NCBI RefSeq assembly: GCF_015686695.1
Contig: NZ_JADPMR010000001.1
Location: 2,852,001 to 2,916,000, forward strand
Direction of reading: 5' to 3'
Length of the DNA stretch: 64,000 bases
DNA from: Vibrio nitrifigilis
GTDB taxonomy: Bacteria; Pseudomonadota; Gammaproteobacteria; Enterobacterales; Vibrionaceae
A program made the position numbers and the translations under genes. Below are positions 52,421 through 62,280 of the stretch, piece after piece (position 1 is the first letter of the stretch; each line of letters opens with the position of its first letter). A model generated the notes under the pieces. It saw nothing but the letters and a program-made list of their open reading frames with translations, made no database searches and had not been told where the DNA came from.

Positions 52421-54450
52421 CAAATACGCTCGAGTTGTTAGCGATATCCATTGGCTGCTATGTCATCGCCAGTTTGGTCGCTTTGTTAGGAAGTGGAGAG
52501 CGGGAAGCCAGCATTGTTAAAGTGTCTGGTGTAATCGGCTTTATCGGTGGGGTGTTGGGGCTTATCAGTTCTGCTCAAGCACTGCTTGGTGGCGCGCCAT
52601 TGACTGCCCAGTTATATAGCCCGTTTCAGTTCGCACAGTTGATCATCAATATGAACGCTCTTGGTGCCTTTATGGTGCTGGTGATTTCATTAATTATGGT
52701 CGCCGCTTCAATTTACTCATGGCATTACATGAACGAGTACCTAGGTAAAGGTGCTTGGGGAATTAGCTTTTTCTTACATCTATTCGTGGCTTCTATGGTC
52801 GCGTTGGTGGTGGTCGATAATGCGTTCTACTTCATTGTGTTCTTTGAAATGATGTCGTTGGCTTCTTATTTCTTAGTGCTGGTGGAACAAAGCGAAAGTA
52901 GCGTAAAGGCTGGGCTGCAATATTTCTTTATTGCTCACGCGGGTTCTGTCTTGATCATGATTGCCTTCTTTATGCTGTACCGTGCATCAGGTTCATTGAA
53001 TTTTGCTGACTTTACCGGTCTGAATCTTCCTGCTTGGGAATCTTCGGTTATTTTCTTGCTGGCGTTCTTTGGTTTTGGTGCCAAAGCCGGGATGATTACC
53101 TTGCACGGTTGGTTACCACAAGCTCACCCTGCAGCCCCTTCTCACGCATCGGCATTGATGTCTGGCGTGATGGTAAAAATCGGTGTATTCGGGATTATTA
53201 AAGTCGGTGTGGTTTTCTTAGGTGCAAGTGAAGCGTGGTGGGGCTATGTGGTACTGGCCTTCGGCGCGGTTTCTTCTGTACTCGGCGTAATGTATGCGTT
53301 AGCAGAGCATGATATCAAACGCTTGTTGGCTTATCACACGGTTGAAAACGTCGGCATTATTTTGATGGGCGTTGGCGTGGCACTAATTGGTATGGCAACA
53401 GGGCATCCCGTATTTGCTGCGTTAGGTCTGTTAGGTGCGCTATACCACTTGTTAAACCATGCAGTATTTAAAGGCTTGCTGTTCTTAGGTGCTGGTTCTG
53501 TGATTTATCGCATGCACACCAAAGATATGGAAAAAATGGGTGGCCTTGGCAAATTAATGCCTTATACCGCTTTAGCTTTCTTGATCGGTACCATGGCGAT
53601 TTCAGCACTGCCACCACTTAATGGATTCGTCAGCGAATGGTTTATTTACCAGTCTCTGTTTGATCTTAGCCATCAGACGCAATTGAGTATGGTCATTGCT
53701 GGTCCAATCGCCGTGGTTATGCTTGCCATTACCGGTGCTTTAGCCTGTATGTGTTTCGTTAAGGTTTACGGCATTTGCTTTACCGGTGCTCCACGTACGC
53801 AGAAAGCTAGCGAAGCTCGTGAAGTTGGTTGGCCAATGGTGGTGGGCTGCGCTTTTCTTGCTGTGATGTGTGTGATTTTAGGTGTGGGTTCTCCATGGAT
53901 CTCGCCCATTATTTCCGACATTGCCACTACAACATTATCCGCAACACCGATTGTCGTTCATCAAGGTATGGCGCTTCATCCGGTTTCTACCACACAAGCC
54001 ATTCTTTCTACTCCAGTTATCACCATCAGTCTACTGATCTTGCTGGTGATTCCTGCCGTTATGTTGGCTCTGTTTAAAGGCCGTCGTCTCGATAACCGTC
54101 AACAAGGTGACCCATGGGCATGTGGTTACGCTTACGAAAATCGTATGAATATCTCAGCGAGTGGTTTTACCCAACCATTACGTCACATGTTCTCTCCGGT
54201 GTATCGCATTCGAGTATTGCTCGATCCTAGTGGGTGGATGCAACGCTCCTTAAGTGCTGTCACTCATTCAGCAGCAGCAATTGAACCAAGCTTTGATCGT
54301 TATTTAGTGCAACCAGCGTGTCGCGCTTCAATGACGGTAAGCGGTTGGATTACTCGCATGCAAGGCGGCGACTTCCGCGTTTACTGCTTATATATCGTTG
54401 TCGTGCTGTTGGCGTTGCTTTTTCTTCCCATTGAACCAGGAGTGAAATAA
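52417..54450 (+). CDS. hyfB: Hydrogenase-4 membrane subunit HyfB
   Basis: Antiporter-like (NuoL/N family) membrane subunit of the Hyf complex. The 677 residues are almost all hydrophobic segments, with conserved marks GMITLHGWLPQAHPAAPSHASA, AEHDIKRLLAYHTVENVG (charged Lys within the membrane) and GALYHLLNHAVFKGLLFLGAG. The C-terminal part carries the proton-pump-like NFVSEW region ALPPLNGFVSEWFIYQ. Its last base overlaps the hyfC start codon (TAATG). Confidence 0.94.
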   Translation: MTNTLELLAISIGCYVIASLVALLGSGEREASIVKVSGVIGFIGGVLGLISSAQALLGGAPLTAQLYSPFQFAQLIINMNALGAFMVLVISLIMVAASIYSWHYMNEYLGKGAWGISFFLHLFVASMVALVVVDNAFYFIVFFEMMSLASYFLVLVEQSESSVKAGLQYFFIAHAGSVLIMIAFFMLYRASGSLNFADFTGLNLPAWESSVIFLLAFFGFGAKAGMITLHGWLPQAHPAAPSHASALMSGVMVKIGVFGIIKVGVVFLGASEAWWGYVVLAFGAVSSVLGVMYALAEHDIKRLLAYHTVENVGIILMGVGVALIGMATGHPVFAALGLLGALYHLLNHAVFKGLLFLGAGSVIYRMHTKDMEKMGGLGKLMPYTALAFLIGTMAISALPPLNGFVSEWFIYQSLFDLSHQTQLSMVIAGPIAVVMLAITGALACMCFVKVYGICFTGAPRTQKASEAREVGWPMVVGCAFLAVMCVILGVGSPWISPIISDIATTTLSATPIVVHQGMALHPVSTTQAILSTPVITISLLILLVIPAVMLALFKGRRLDNRQQGDPWACGYAYENRMNISASGFTQPLRHMFSPVYRIRVLLDPSGWMQRSLSAVTHSAAAIEPSFDRYLVQPACRASMTVSGWITRMQGGDFRVYCLYIVVVLLALLFLPIEPGVK

Positions 54451-55403
54451 TGGCGGAACTTCATATGCCCAGCTTAGGCTGGATAGTGCTCGCAGTAGTT
54501 CAAGTTCTATTGATGTTATTGCTGGCTCCTTTAGCAACGGGTTTCTCTCGGATGATTCGTGCTCGTATGCACTCTCGTCGAGGTCCGGGGTTACTGCAGG
54601 ATTATCGCGATATCGCCAAGTTGTTGCGTCGTCAATCAGTGTCACCTGCGAATGCCGGGGTCATCTTCTGGATCATGCCTTGGGTGCTGATTGTCACAAT
54701 GTTGTTGGTCGGTATGGCGCTGCCAACGCTCACTCAAACCTCACCTTTTCCTATTTCAGGTGATGTGATTACCGATATTTACTTGTTAGCGATTTTCCGC
54801 TTCTTCTTCTCTTTAGCCGGGGTGGATTCTAACAGTATGTTCAGTGGGGTCGGGAGTGCGCGTGAATTAACTTTAGGCGTGCTGATTGAGCCGATTTTTG
54901 TGCTATCGATTTTCATTATGGCGATGGCAGTCGGTTCCACCGATTTAGGCTATATCAGCCAAGGCATGTTGGGCGAAATTATGCTCCAACCCGTCACGGT
55001 GGTACTTGCTGGTGTCGCGTGTGCCTTTGCGATGTTCGTTGAGATGGGCAAATTGCCATTTGATGCGGCAGAAGCTGAACAAGAGTTACAAGAAGGTCCA
55101 GTCACTGAATACTCAGGCTCGGGTCTGGCCATGGTCAAATTAGGTTTAGGCCTAAAACAGTTAGTCGTGGTGCAACTCTTCCTCGCCATTTTTATCCCTT
55201 GGGGTAAAGCTGAAACTCTAGCCATTCCTGATCTGCTGTTTGCGGCAGTCATGCTGCTTTGCAAATTGATCGTCGTGTTCTTTTTAGCTGGCATTGTTGA
55301 GAACGCAATGGCTCGGGTTCGTTTCTTAAATACGAGTCGACTAACGTGGTCTGCATTTTCGTTTGCAGGTTTGTCGTTAGCCTTCTACGTCATCGGATTG
55401 TGA
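54450..55403 (+). CDS. hyfC: Hydrogenase-4 membrane anchor HyfC
   Basis: NuoH/HycD-type integral subunit linking the hydrogenase module to the membrane arm. The 317 residues show multiple membrane segments and NuoH-like loops: RARMHSRRGPGLLQDYRDIAKLL, LFRFFFSLAGVDSNSMFSGVGSARELTLG region, and MGKLPFDAAEAEQELQEGPVTEYSG with the acidic loop that contacts the small subunit. Sits between hyfB and hyfD with a 1-base overlap to hyfB and 13 bases to hyfD. Confidence 0.94.
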   Translation: MAELHMPSLGWIVLAVVQVLLMLLLAPLATGFSRMIRARMHSRRGPGLLQDYRDIAKLLRRQSVSPANAGVIFWIMPWVLIVTMLLVGMALPTLTQTSPFPISGDVITDIYLLAIFRFFFSLAGVDSNSMFSGVGSARELTLGVLIEPIFVLSIFIMAMAVGSTDLGYISQGMLGEIMLQPVTVVLAGVACAFAMFVEMGKLPFDAAEAEQELQEGPVTEYSGSGLAMVKLGLGLKQLVVVQLFLAIFIPWGKAETLAIPDLLFAAVMLLCKLIVVFFLAGIVENAMARVRFLNTSRLTWSAFSFAGLSLAFYVIGL

Positions 55404-55416
55404 GGTCTTATTTACA

Positions 55417-56856
55417 ATGGAGATGATAGGTTTATTCACAATTTTAGTCCCTTTCCTTGGGGCCATTCTGACTCTGCTTGTGCCGCGTTCATCGGCTAAG
55501 TGGGTATGTCAGTTATTCGCTGCACTCGCCACATTAGGTACTTGGGCTCTGGCATACCATTTCTTCCTTGAGGGAGGGCATGCGGAATCAATTGCTATCG
55601 TACAGTTTGACCATTTACTGATCTTTGGTTTGATGGTAGACAAAGTCAGTACTTTGATTGCGGCAGCGGTTGTTGGGCTTGGCTTAATCGTGGCGATTTA
55701 CTCGCTAGGATATATGAGCATAGGTAACAAAGAGCACCCACATGAAGGGGACCCGCGTTACTACTCATTCCTATTGGTGTTTATCGGTGCAATGGCGGGG
55801 TTAGTGCTCTCTTCTACCTTAGTCGGTCAGTTGCTGTTCTTCGAAATCACCGGTGCTTGTTCTTGGTCATTGATTGGCTACTACCAAACGCCAATCGCCT
55901 TTCGATCCGCGTTAAAAGCATTGATTGTGACTCATATTGCATCATTGGGTCTGTTTGTAGCAGCAGCGACTCTGTTTATCCAAACCGGCACGTTTGAACT
56001 CACAGCCATTGCTAGCCTGACACCAAGCGCCAAGATGATTGTACTGTTCGGTATCTTGTTTGCTGCTTGGGGTAAATCAGCCCAGTTACCAATGCATATG
56101 TGGTTACCAGATGCGATGAATGCACCAACCCCAGTGAGTGCTTACTTACACGCGGCATCAATGGTGAAAGTTGGGGTGTACATATTTGCGCGCGGTATTT
56201 TGTCTGCTGGCGATGTGCCAATTGAAGTGGGTGTCGTCGGGGTCATTGGCGCCATGATCACCATGATTTATGGCTTCGTGATGTACTTGCCACAAAAAGA
56301 CATGAAGCGTTTGTTAGCTTATTCGACCATTACTCAGCTTGCGTATATTTTCCTTGCGCTATCCATGGCGGCAATGGGCTCATCCTTAGCGATGAAAGCG
56401 GGCGTCAGTTACATCTTTAACCATGCGTTTGCAAAAAGTTTATTCTTCTTCGTTGCTGGTTCACTGAGCTTTGCTTGTGGTACTCGCATGTTGCCACAAC
56501 TGCGCGGCATCATTACCAAATCGCCACTGCTTGGGATTGGCTTCTGTGTCGCAGCAATGGCAATTGCTGGTGTTCCTCCATTTAACGGATTCTTCAGTAA
56601 ATTCCCGCTGCTTGAAGCTGGCTTTCAGTTGTCAGCGGCTCACAGTTGGTTAACGCCTGTGTTAGTGCTCGCGCTGATTGAATCTGTCGCAACATTTGGT
56701 TGGTTACTGTTCTGGTTTGGTAAATCTGTGATTGGTAAACCATCCGACGTTGTCGAAAACATTTCTCCGCTACCTGCGTCAATGAAAAGCATGTTGGTTG
56801 TTTTGATCGCCATGTCAGTGCTATCCAGTTTCATTGCCTCAGCGTGGCTTAATTAG
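55417..56856 (+). CDS. hyfD: Hydrogenase-4 membrane subunit HyfD
   Basis: Second antiporter-like membrane subunit, one of the parts that set Hyf complexes apart from the simpler Hyc type. The 479 residues contain GACSWSLIGYYQ, KSAQLPMHMWLPDAMNAPTPVSA, LPQKDMKRLLAYSTITQLAYI and AIAGVPPFNGFFSKFPLLEA, all conserved NuoL/M/N-type motifs. Length matches E. coli HyfD closely. hyfE follows after 10 bases. Confidence 0.93.
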   Translation: MEMIGLFTILVPFLGAILTLLVPRSSAKWVCQLFAALATLGTWALAYHFFLEGGHAESIAIVQFDHLLIFGLMVDKVSTLIAAAVVGLGLIVAIYSLGYMSIGNKEHPHEGDPRYYSFLLVFIGAMAGLVLSSTLVGQLLFFEITGACSWSLIGYYQTPIAFRSALKALIVTHIASLGLFVAAATLFIQTGTFELTAIASLTPSAKMIVLFGILFAAWGKSAQLPMHMWLPDAMNAPTPVSAYLHAASMVKVGVYIFARGILSAGDVPIEVGVVGVIGAMITMIYGFVMYLPQKDMKRLLAYSTITQLAYIFLALSMAAMGSSLAMKAGVSYIFNHAFAKSLFFFVAGSLSFACGTRMLPQLRGIITKSPLLGIGFCVAAMAIAGVPPFNGFFSKFPLLEAGFQLSAAHSWLTPVLVLALIESVATFGWLLFWFGKSVIGKPSDVVENISPLPASMKSMLVVLIAMSVLSSFIASAWLN

Positions 56857-56866
56857 GAGGTAGGTA

Positions 56867-57514
56867 ATGAGTGATTTAATGATGAATAACTTAGCTGGCC
56901 TACTGGTTGTAACTTCATTTTTGGTCGTGATAGCGCGCAAAGCGCAAACCGCTGCTTGGTTATATGCCTTGCAGTCTTTAGTTCTGGTGGGGCTATTTGT
57001 TGCGATCGCCCATCGCTACGATGCACATGAGTTATACAGCTGGTCGGTCACCGCGTTTATTTCCAAAGTCATTTTAGTCCCAGCGATCTTATTTATTCAG
57101 CTAGGAAAAATGAGAGATGCAAAAGCTGAGCAACCGCTGATCCGCCCGGTGTGGATTGCCTTGATTGTTGCGGTGATCAGTATTGCTTGTCTGTATGTTA
57201 TCGAACCCGTTCAGTTGCCGCTGGTGGCGTCATTGAAACCTATTCTTGGGGTTTCCTTAGCGCACTTCTTTATCGGTTTGCTGTGCATTATCAGTCAGCG
57301 CAATATCCTCAAACAAATTTTTGGTTACTGCCTGATGGAAAACGGCTCGTCGTTAATGTTGGCGTTAGTGGCTCACAGTGCCCCTCACTTGGTGGAAATT
57401 GGTATCACCGTTGATGCCTTATTCGCCGTGATTGTCATGGTGATTCTGGCGCGTTTGATTTACGCCAAATTGCGTACGTTGGACGTGAAACAACTGACAG
57501 TATTAAAAGGGTAA
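56867..57514 (+). CDS. hyfE: Hydrogenase-4 membrane subunit HyfE
   Basis: NuoK-like small membrane subunit. The 215 residues have about seven hydrophobic segments, with LLVVTSFLVVIARKAQTAAWLYALQSLVL near the start, the conserved SQRNILKQIFGYCLMENGSSLML (NuoK-like acidic residue in MENG) and VEIGITVDALFAVIVMVILARL. hyfE is another Hyf-specific gene absent from E. coli hyc. GGAGGT lies 5 bases before its ATG. Confidence 0.93.
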   Translation: MSDLMMNNLAGLLVVTSFLVVIARKAQTAAWLYALQSLVLVGLFVAIAHRYDAHELYSWSVTAFISKVILVPAILFIQLGKMRDAKAEQPLIRPVWIALIVAVISIACLYVIEPVQLPLVASLKPILGVSLAHFFIGLLCIISQRNILKQIFGYCLMENGSSLMLALVAHSAPHLVEIGITVDALFAVIVMVILARLIYAKLRTLDVKQLTVLKG

Positions 57515-57518
57515 CGGC

Positions 57519-59105
57519 ATGATGTCTATAAGTACTATTTATCCCTACCTGCTGGGCATTCCGTTGTTTGTTGCTGCGGTAAGTCTGGTTTGTGCTTGTT
57601 TAAAAGGGGAGTTTCAGAAGCTGTCATCGTTGATGCACTGTGTGAGTGTGGTTGCGACGTTTGTAATGAGCTGGATGGTCACAATACAAGTCTTTGAACA
57701 CGGTGCATTAGAAAGTGCAGGTCACTGGTTGATCTTAGATAGCTTGTCTGCGCTATTTATGGCCGTGCTTGGATTAGTGGCGCTCATTACAGGATTGCAC
57801 TCACTGGGTTATATCGGTAACGAGTTCAAAAATGGTGAGCTAAGCAGTCGTCAGGTGTCTCTGTATTACGGCCTGTTCAACCTGTTTTTAGCCACTATGT
57901 TGATCGCCTTGACGGCAAACAACATCATCATGATGTGGGTTGCCATTGAAGCCACCACCATTAGTTCAGTGTTCTTGGTCGGTATTTACTATCAACGCTC
58001 ATCGCTTGAAGCTGCATGGAAATACATCATGCTGTGTAGTGTTGGGGTGGCGTTTGGCTTGTTCGGTACAGTGATTACTTACTCTAATGCTGTGGCGGTA
58101 TTTACTGATCCTTCACAAGCGATTTTTTGGACCGCTATTCGCGATAATGCCGCGCAATTTGATCCCCGTTTAATTCAAATTGGTTTCATCTTTATCATCA
58201 TTGGTTTTGGCACCAAAGTGGGCTTATTTCCGATGCACACTTGGTTGCCAGACGCGCACTCAGAAGCGCCAAGTCCTGTTTCTGGATTACTCTCTGCTGG
58301 CTTATTAAATTGTGCTTTATTGGTGATTCTGCGTCACTTAGTTGTCGCTCAAGAGGTTTTGGGTCATGGGTATACCCAAGCTCTAATGCTGGGTTTTGGC
58401 CTGTTATCTGTAGCGGTGGCTGCCTTCTTTATTCTGGTGCAAAAAGACATAAAACGTCTGTTGGCTTATTCCAGTGTGGAAAACATGGGCTTGATTACAT
58501 TTGCGATTGGCTTGGGGCCTTTGGGTGTTTTCGCTGCGATGCTGCACGTGATTAACCACAGCTTAGGTAAAACTCTGATGTTCTGCGGCGCGGGTAATGT
58601 GATGTTGAAATACGGCACTCGTGATATGAGCATTATTAAAGGGGTTGTGCGTGTCGCACCTTGGACTGGTGTCTTATTTGGTGCTGGTGCTTTAGCGTTA
58701 GCTGGCGTGCCACCTTTTAACTTATTTGTGAGCGAATTCCTGATCGTCTGCTCTGCGCTATATGCTCAGCATCCTGCTCTAATCATTATCTTATTGCTGT
58801 TATTAACGCTCGTGTTAGCTGGACTCGCTCGCTTAGTTGCCGCTTGTGTGCTGGGCAAAGCACCGGAAGGCGTTGATAAAGGCGAAGTGAATGTGATGAC
58901 CGTCGTCCCACTTGTCGTCATGATGGGCTTAATGGTGCTTATGGGCACTCATATCCCTGAAGTAGTATTACACGGCGTCAATCAAGCGGCTCAAGTTATC
59001 TCACATCAAGACTTCTCCACTGTTTTACAACAACTGCATTTGCCATTTCAGTCAGCGAGCGCGCTGACTCAAACTACCGATGCTGCCACTCACCTAGTTC
59101 AATAA
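57519..59105 (+). CDS. hyfF: Hydrogenase-4 membrane subunit HyfF
   Basis: Third antiporter-like subunit. The 528 residues show AIEATTISSVFLVGIYYQR, GTKVGLFPMHTWLPDAHSEAPSPVSG, LVQKDIKRLLAYSSVENMG and LALAGVPPFNLFVSEFLIV, the canonical proton-channel motifs. With HyfB and HyfD it gives three antiporter-type subunits, which suggests that this formate hydrogenlyase may move ions across the membrane. Two adjacent ATG codons at 57519 and 57522 are possible starts. Confidence 0.93.
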   Translation: MMSISTIYPYLLGIPLFVAAVSLVCACLKGEFQKLSSLMHCVSVVATFVMSWMVTIQVFEHGALESAGHWLILDSLSALFMAVLGLVALITGLHSLGYIGNEFKNGELSSRQVSLYYGLFNLFLATMLIALTANNIIMMWVAIEATTISSVFLVGIYYQRSSLEAAWKYIMLCSVGVAFGLFGTVITYSNAVAVFTDPSQAIFWTAIRDNAAQFDPRLIQIGFIFIIIGFGTKVGLFPMHTWLPDAHSEAPSPVSGLLSAGLLNCALLVILRHLVVAQEVLGHGYTQALMLGFGLLSVAVAAFFILVQKDIKRLLAYSSVENMGLITFAIGLGPLGVFAAMLHVINHSLGKTLMFCGAGNVMLKYGTRDMSIIKGVVRVAPWTGVLFGAGALALAGVPPFNLFVSEFLIVCSALYAQHPALIIILLLLLTLVLAGLARLVAACVLGKAPEGVDKGEVNVMTVVPLVVMMGLMVLMGTHIPEVVLHGVNQAAQVISHQDFSTVLQQLHLPFQSASALTQTTDAATHLVQ

Positions 59106-59119
59106 AGAGAGAATGTTGA

Positions 59120-60862
59120 ATGGATATGAAAACTCAAACTTACTCGCAACGTCAGATCGGTAAACAGTACGTTGATGGGGTACGTCATTTATTCCCTTCT
59201 GCCATTCTTGAAGAAGAGTGGCAGGCTGATAACCAAGTTACCATTACGGTAAAAATGACCTCTTTAGTCGAAGTCATGAAATGGCTTTACTACGATCAAG
59301 GTGGTTGGTTATCGGTCAGCTTTGGTAACGATGAACGCAGCCTAAACGGCCATTTTGCTGTTTATCATGCGCTTTCTATGGAAGGCGAAGTGAAAAGCTG
59401 GGTTGTGGTTAAAGTGCTGGCGGATGCCAATACGGAAGAATTTATTTCTATCACGCCACACATTCCTGCTGCAGTTTGGGGGGAGCGTGAAGTACGCGAT
59501 ATGTTCGGATTGCGCCCTGTGGGCTTACCGGATGAGCGTCGTTTGGTGCTACCCGATGATTGGCCTGATGATCTTCATCCTTTACGTAAAGATGCGATGG
59601 ATCATCGTCAGCGTCCAGAACCTACGACTGATACAGAGAATTACCCATTCCTCAATGAATTAGGTGATGAATCTAACCGTATTGTTCCTATTGGACCGCT
59701 GCACATCACTTCTGATGAACCGGGACACTTCCGTTTATTCGTTGATGGTGAAGACATTGTCGATGCGGATTACCGTATGTTCTATGTTCACCGCGGAATG
59801 GAAAAACTGGCCGAAACCCGTATGGGCTATAACGAGATTGGTTTCCTCGCTGACCGTGTGTGCGGCATTTGTGGTTTTACTCATAGTGTAGGTTATAACA
59901 ACTCCGTTGAAACGGCTCTGCAAATCGAAGTGCCGGAACGTGCCAAGATGATTCGTACGGTATTACTTGAAGTGGAACGTCTGCACAGTCACCTATTGAA
60001 TATTGGTTTATCGAGCCACTTCGTCGGTTTTGACTCAGGTTTCATGCAGTTCTTCCGCGTGCGTGAAAAAACCATGGAACTGGCTGAGCTATTAACAGGT
60101 GCTCGTAAAACTTACGGAATGAATCTGATTGGCGGTGTGCGCCGCGATATTTTAAAAGAGCAGCGCCAAAAAGGCATTGCCTTGATTCGTGAAGCGCGCA
60201 AAACCTTCAGTGAATTAGTCGATATGCTTTTGGCCACGCCAAACATTGATAGCCGCTTATGTGGCGTTGGTGTGTTAGCAAAAGACATCGCGCGCGATTT
60301 TAGTCCTGTTGGTCCAATGATTCGAGGCAGCGGCTTTGCGCGTGATGCGCGCATCGTGCATGGCGCTCACCTAGAAGCGTATTCACAAGTGCCAATTGAA
60401 TTGCAGCACATTGATACTGGCGACGTACAAGCGCGTGTTCTTGTGCGTATTCGTGAAGTATTTGATGCGATGAACATCGTTGAGTTTGGTTTAGATCACT
60501 TGCCGGCTGGGGCAATTCTAACCGAAGGGTTTGACTACGTTCCGCATAAATTTGCCTTGGGGTATACCGAAGCACCTCGCGGTGAAAACGTGCACTGGAG
60601 TATGACTGGCGATAACCAAAAAGTGTTCCGTTGGCGTTGTCGTGCGGCGACTTACGCGAACTGGCCAACACTTCGTTATATGTTGCGTGGTAATACCGTG
60701 GCCGATGCGCCATTGATCATCGGTAGTCTTGACCCTTGTTATTCTTGTACTGACCGCGTCACCATCGTGGATACGAAGAAAAAACGCAGCCAGACCATTC
60801 CATACAAAGCCATTGAGCAATATAGCGTGAATCGTAAAAACTCACCGCTCAAAGCATGGTAA
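59120..60862 (+). CDS. hyfG: [NiFe]-hydrogenase large subunit HyfG
   Basis: Catalytic subunit that reduces protons to H2; an N-terminal NuoC-like domain (about 1-165) fused to a NuoD-like hydrogenase domain. The four Ni-binding cysteines are visible: RVCGICGFTHS near residue 246 and DPCYSCTDR at 538-546. A 34-residue tail follows that motif, the expected substrate for endoprotease removal after Ni insertion by HycI, encoded downstream. The 580-residue length is close to E. coli HyfG. Start ATG 59120, with AGAGAG upstream; ATG 59126 is an alternative. Confidence 0.96.
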   Translation: MDMKTQTYSQRQIGKQYVDGVRHLFPSAILEEEWQADNQVTITVKMTSLVEVMKWLYYDQGGWLSVSFGNDERSLNGHFAVYHALSMEGEVKSWVVVKVLADANTEEFISITPHIPAAVWGEREVRDMFGLRPVGLPDERRLVLPDDWPDDLHPLRKDAMDHRQRPEPTTDTENYPFLNELGDESNRIVPIGPLHITSDEPGHFRLFVDGEDIVDADYRMFYVHRGMEKLAETRMGYNEIGFLADRVCGICGFTHSVGYNNSVETALQIEVPERAKMIRTVLLEVERLHSHLLNIGLSSHFVGFDSGFMQFFRVREKTMELAELLTGARKTYGMNLIGGVRRDILKEQRQKGIALIREARKTFSELVDMLLATPNIDSRLCGVGVLAKDIARDFSPVGPMIRGSGFARDARIVHGAHLEAYSQVPIELQHIDTGDVQARVLVRIREVFDAMNIVEFGLDHLPAGAILTEGFDYVPHKFALGYTEAPRGENVHWSMTGDNQKVFRWRCRAATYANWPTLRYMLRGNTVADAPLIIGSLDPCYSCTDRVTIVDTKKKRSQTIPYKAIEQYSVNRKNSPLKAW

Positions 60863-60871
60863 GGGGGCGTT

Positions 60872-61468
60872 ATGATTAAGTTACTCAAAACCATTCTTAA
60901 AGCAGGGGATGTTACTGAAAAATATCCCTTTGCTCCGCTGGAAGTCTCTTCTGATTTTCGTGGTAAACCCGAGCTGAATGCGAGTCAGTGTATCTCTTGT
61001 GGTGCGTGCACACGCGCCTGTCCTGCTAATGCATTGATCATGGAAACCAATGAACTTAAAGGTACTCGCCGTTGGGAGCTATCTTTGGCTCGGTGTATTT
61101 ACTGTGGTCGTTGCGAAGAGGTGTGCCCAACTCATGCGATTGAGCTAACGCCAAACTTTGAATTGGCTGTCACCAAGAAAGAAGATTTGTATGAAAGTGC
61201 AGAATTCAAATTGGCAACGTGTTCATGTTGTGGCAAGCCTTTTGTCGCGCAAAAACTATTGGATTACACCATGGCTACTCTAGAGCAATCTGGTTTAACG
61301 GGTGAGCATCTTGAGATGCGTCGTCAGCAATTAGCAACCTGCCCAGAATGTCGTCGTAAAGCCAATATGCTCGATGGTGAAAACATTACCCACCAACGTT
61401 TTATAAAAACACCTGTGCAACAAATGCAGGCAGTTGCTCAATCTGAGTCTGAGAAGGAGGAAGCATGA
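60872..61468 (+). CDS. hyfH: Hydrogenase-4 ferredoxin-like subunit HyfH
   Basis: NuoI/HycF-type subunit with two 4Fe-4S clusters: CISCGACTRACP and CIYCGRCEEVCP. The C-terminal third adds CSCCGKPFVA and CPECRR, likely a zinc-ribbon-like element also seen in HycF/HyfH of E. coli. It carries electrons between HyfA and HyfI. The 198 residues are slightly longer than E. coli HyfH as I recall. The stop overlaps the hyfI start by 4 bases. Confidence 0.93.
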   Translation: MIKLLKTILKAGDVTEKYPFAPLEVSSDFRGKPELNASQCISCGACTRACPANALIMETNELKGTRRWELSLARCIYCGRCEEVCPTHAIELTPNFELAVTKKEDLYESAEFKLATCSCCGKPFVAQKLLDYTMATLEQSGLTGEHLEMRRQQLATCPECRRKANMLDGENITHQRFIKTPVQQMQAVAQSESEKEEA

Positions 61469-62280
61469 AAGGTATAAAACAGCTTTCTGGTTCCAACCAT
61501 ACTGAAACTGTTCCAGTTCCTGTCTCGCCTCAACACGAGAAATTAAAAGAAGTTCTACTTAAGCAAATTAAACGTTCTGCCTATGTTTATCGTGTTGACT
61601 GCGGTGGTTGCAACGGCTGCGAAATTGAAATTTTTGCAGCGACCACTCCGGTTTACGATACCGAACGTTTTGGTATTAAAGTGGTGGCATCCCCTCGTCA
61701 TGCCGACATCTTGTTGTTCACTGGCGCAGTCACCCGTGCTATGCGTGCTCCTGCGTTACGCGCTTATGAAGCTGCTCCAGATCCTAAAATTGTGGTCTCT
61801 TACGGCGCATGTGGTTGCGATGGCGGTATCTTCCACGACCTTTACTGTGTGTGGGGGGGAACAGACAAGATAGTGCCCGTTGATGTCTATATTCCTGGTT
61901 GCCCTCCAACACCTGCTGCGACTATTTACGGTTTTGCGGTTGCCTTGGGTTTGCTTGAGCAAAAAATGCACAGTAAAGAACATCAAGCAGATAAAGAGCC
62001 AGCGACACTTCGCCACACCGGAATTCCGACCGATATTCGGGTGATGGTTGAACGTGAAGCTCGCGTGTTAGCTGGATACCGCGCAGGTAAACGTATTGCC
62101 AATGAATTGCTGGATGTACTGGTTACATGCGACTCCAGCAATGTTGACCAGAACGTTAAAGCCTATTTAGAGAAAAACGATGATCCACGGTTAACTGAGA
62201 TTGTGAATACCTTGATGCGTGAAGTGATGAATCAAATCACTGGCGGTCAACCACAAGGAGCTTGCCATGGATGTCGCTGA
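61465..62280 (+). CDS. hyfI: [NiFe]-hydrogenase small subunit HyfI
   Basis: NuoB-like small subunit with the single proximal 4Fe-4S cluster. The 271 residues carry Cys46, Cys49 and Cys52 in VDCGGCNGCEIEIFA, GACGCDGGIFHD, and the C-terminal GCPPTPAATIYGFAVALGLLE. No twin-arginine signal is present, as expected for a cytoplasmic-facing complex. The last bases overlap hyfJ by 14. A GAAGGAGGAAGC site precedes the ATG. Confidence 0.95.
   Translation: MKGIKQLSGSNHTETVPVPVSPQHEKLKEVLLKQIKRSAYVYRVDCGGCNGCEIEIFAATTPVYDTERFGIKVVASPRHADILLFTGAVTRAMRAPALRAYEAAPDPKIVVSYGACGCDGGIFHDLYCVWGGTDKIVPVDVYIPGCPPTPAATIYGFAVALGLLEQKMHSKEHQADKEPATLRHTGIPTDIRVMVEREARVLAGYRAGKRIANELLDVLVTCDSSNVDQNVKAYLEKNDDPRLTEIVNTLMREVMNQITGGQPQGACHGCR

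Noticed and set aside
60300..60713. 137-codon minus-strand frame inside hyfG
   Set aside because: Shadow of the hydrogenase gene; no family resemblance.
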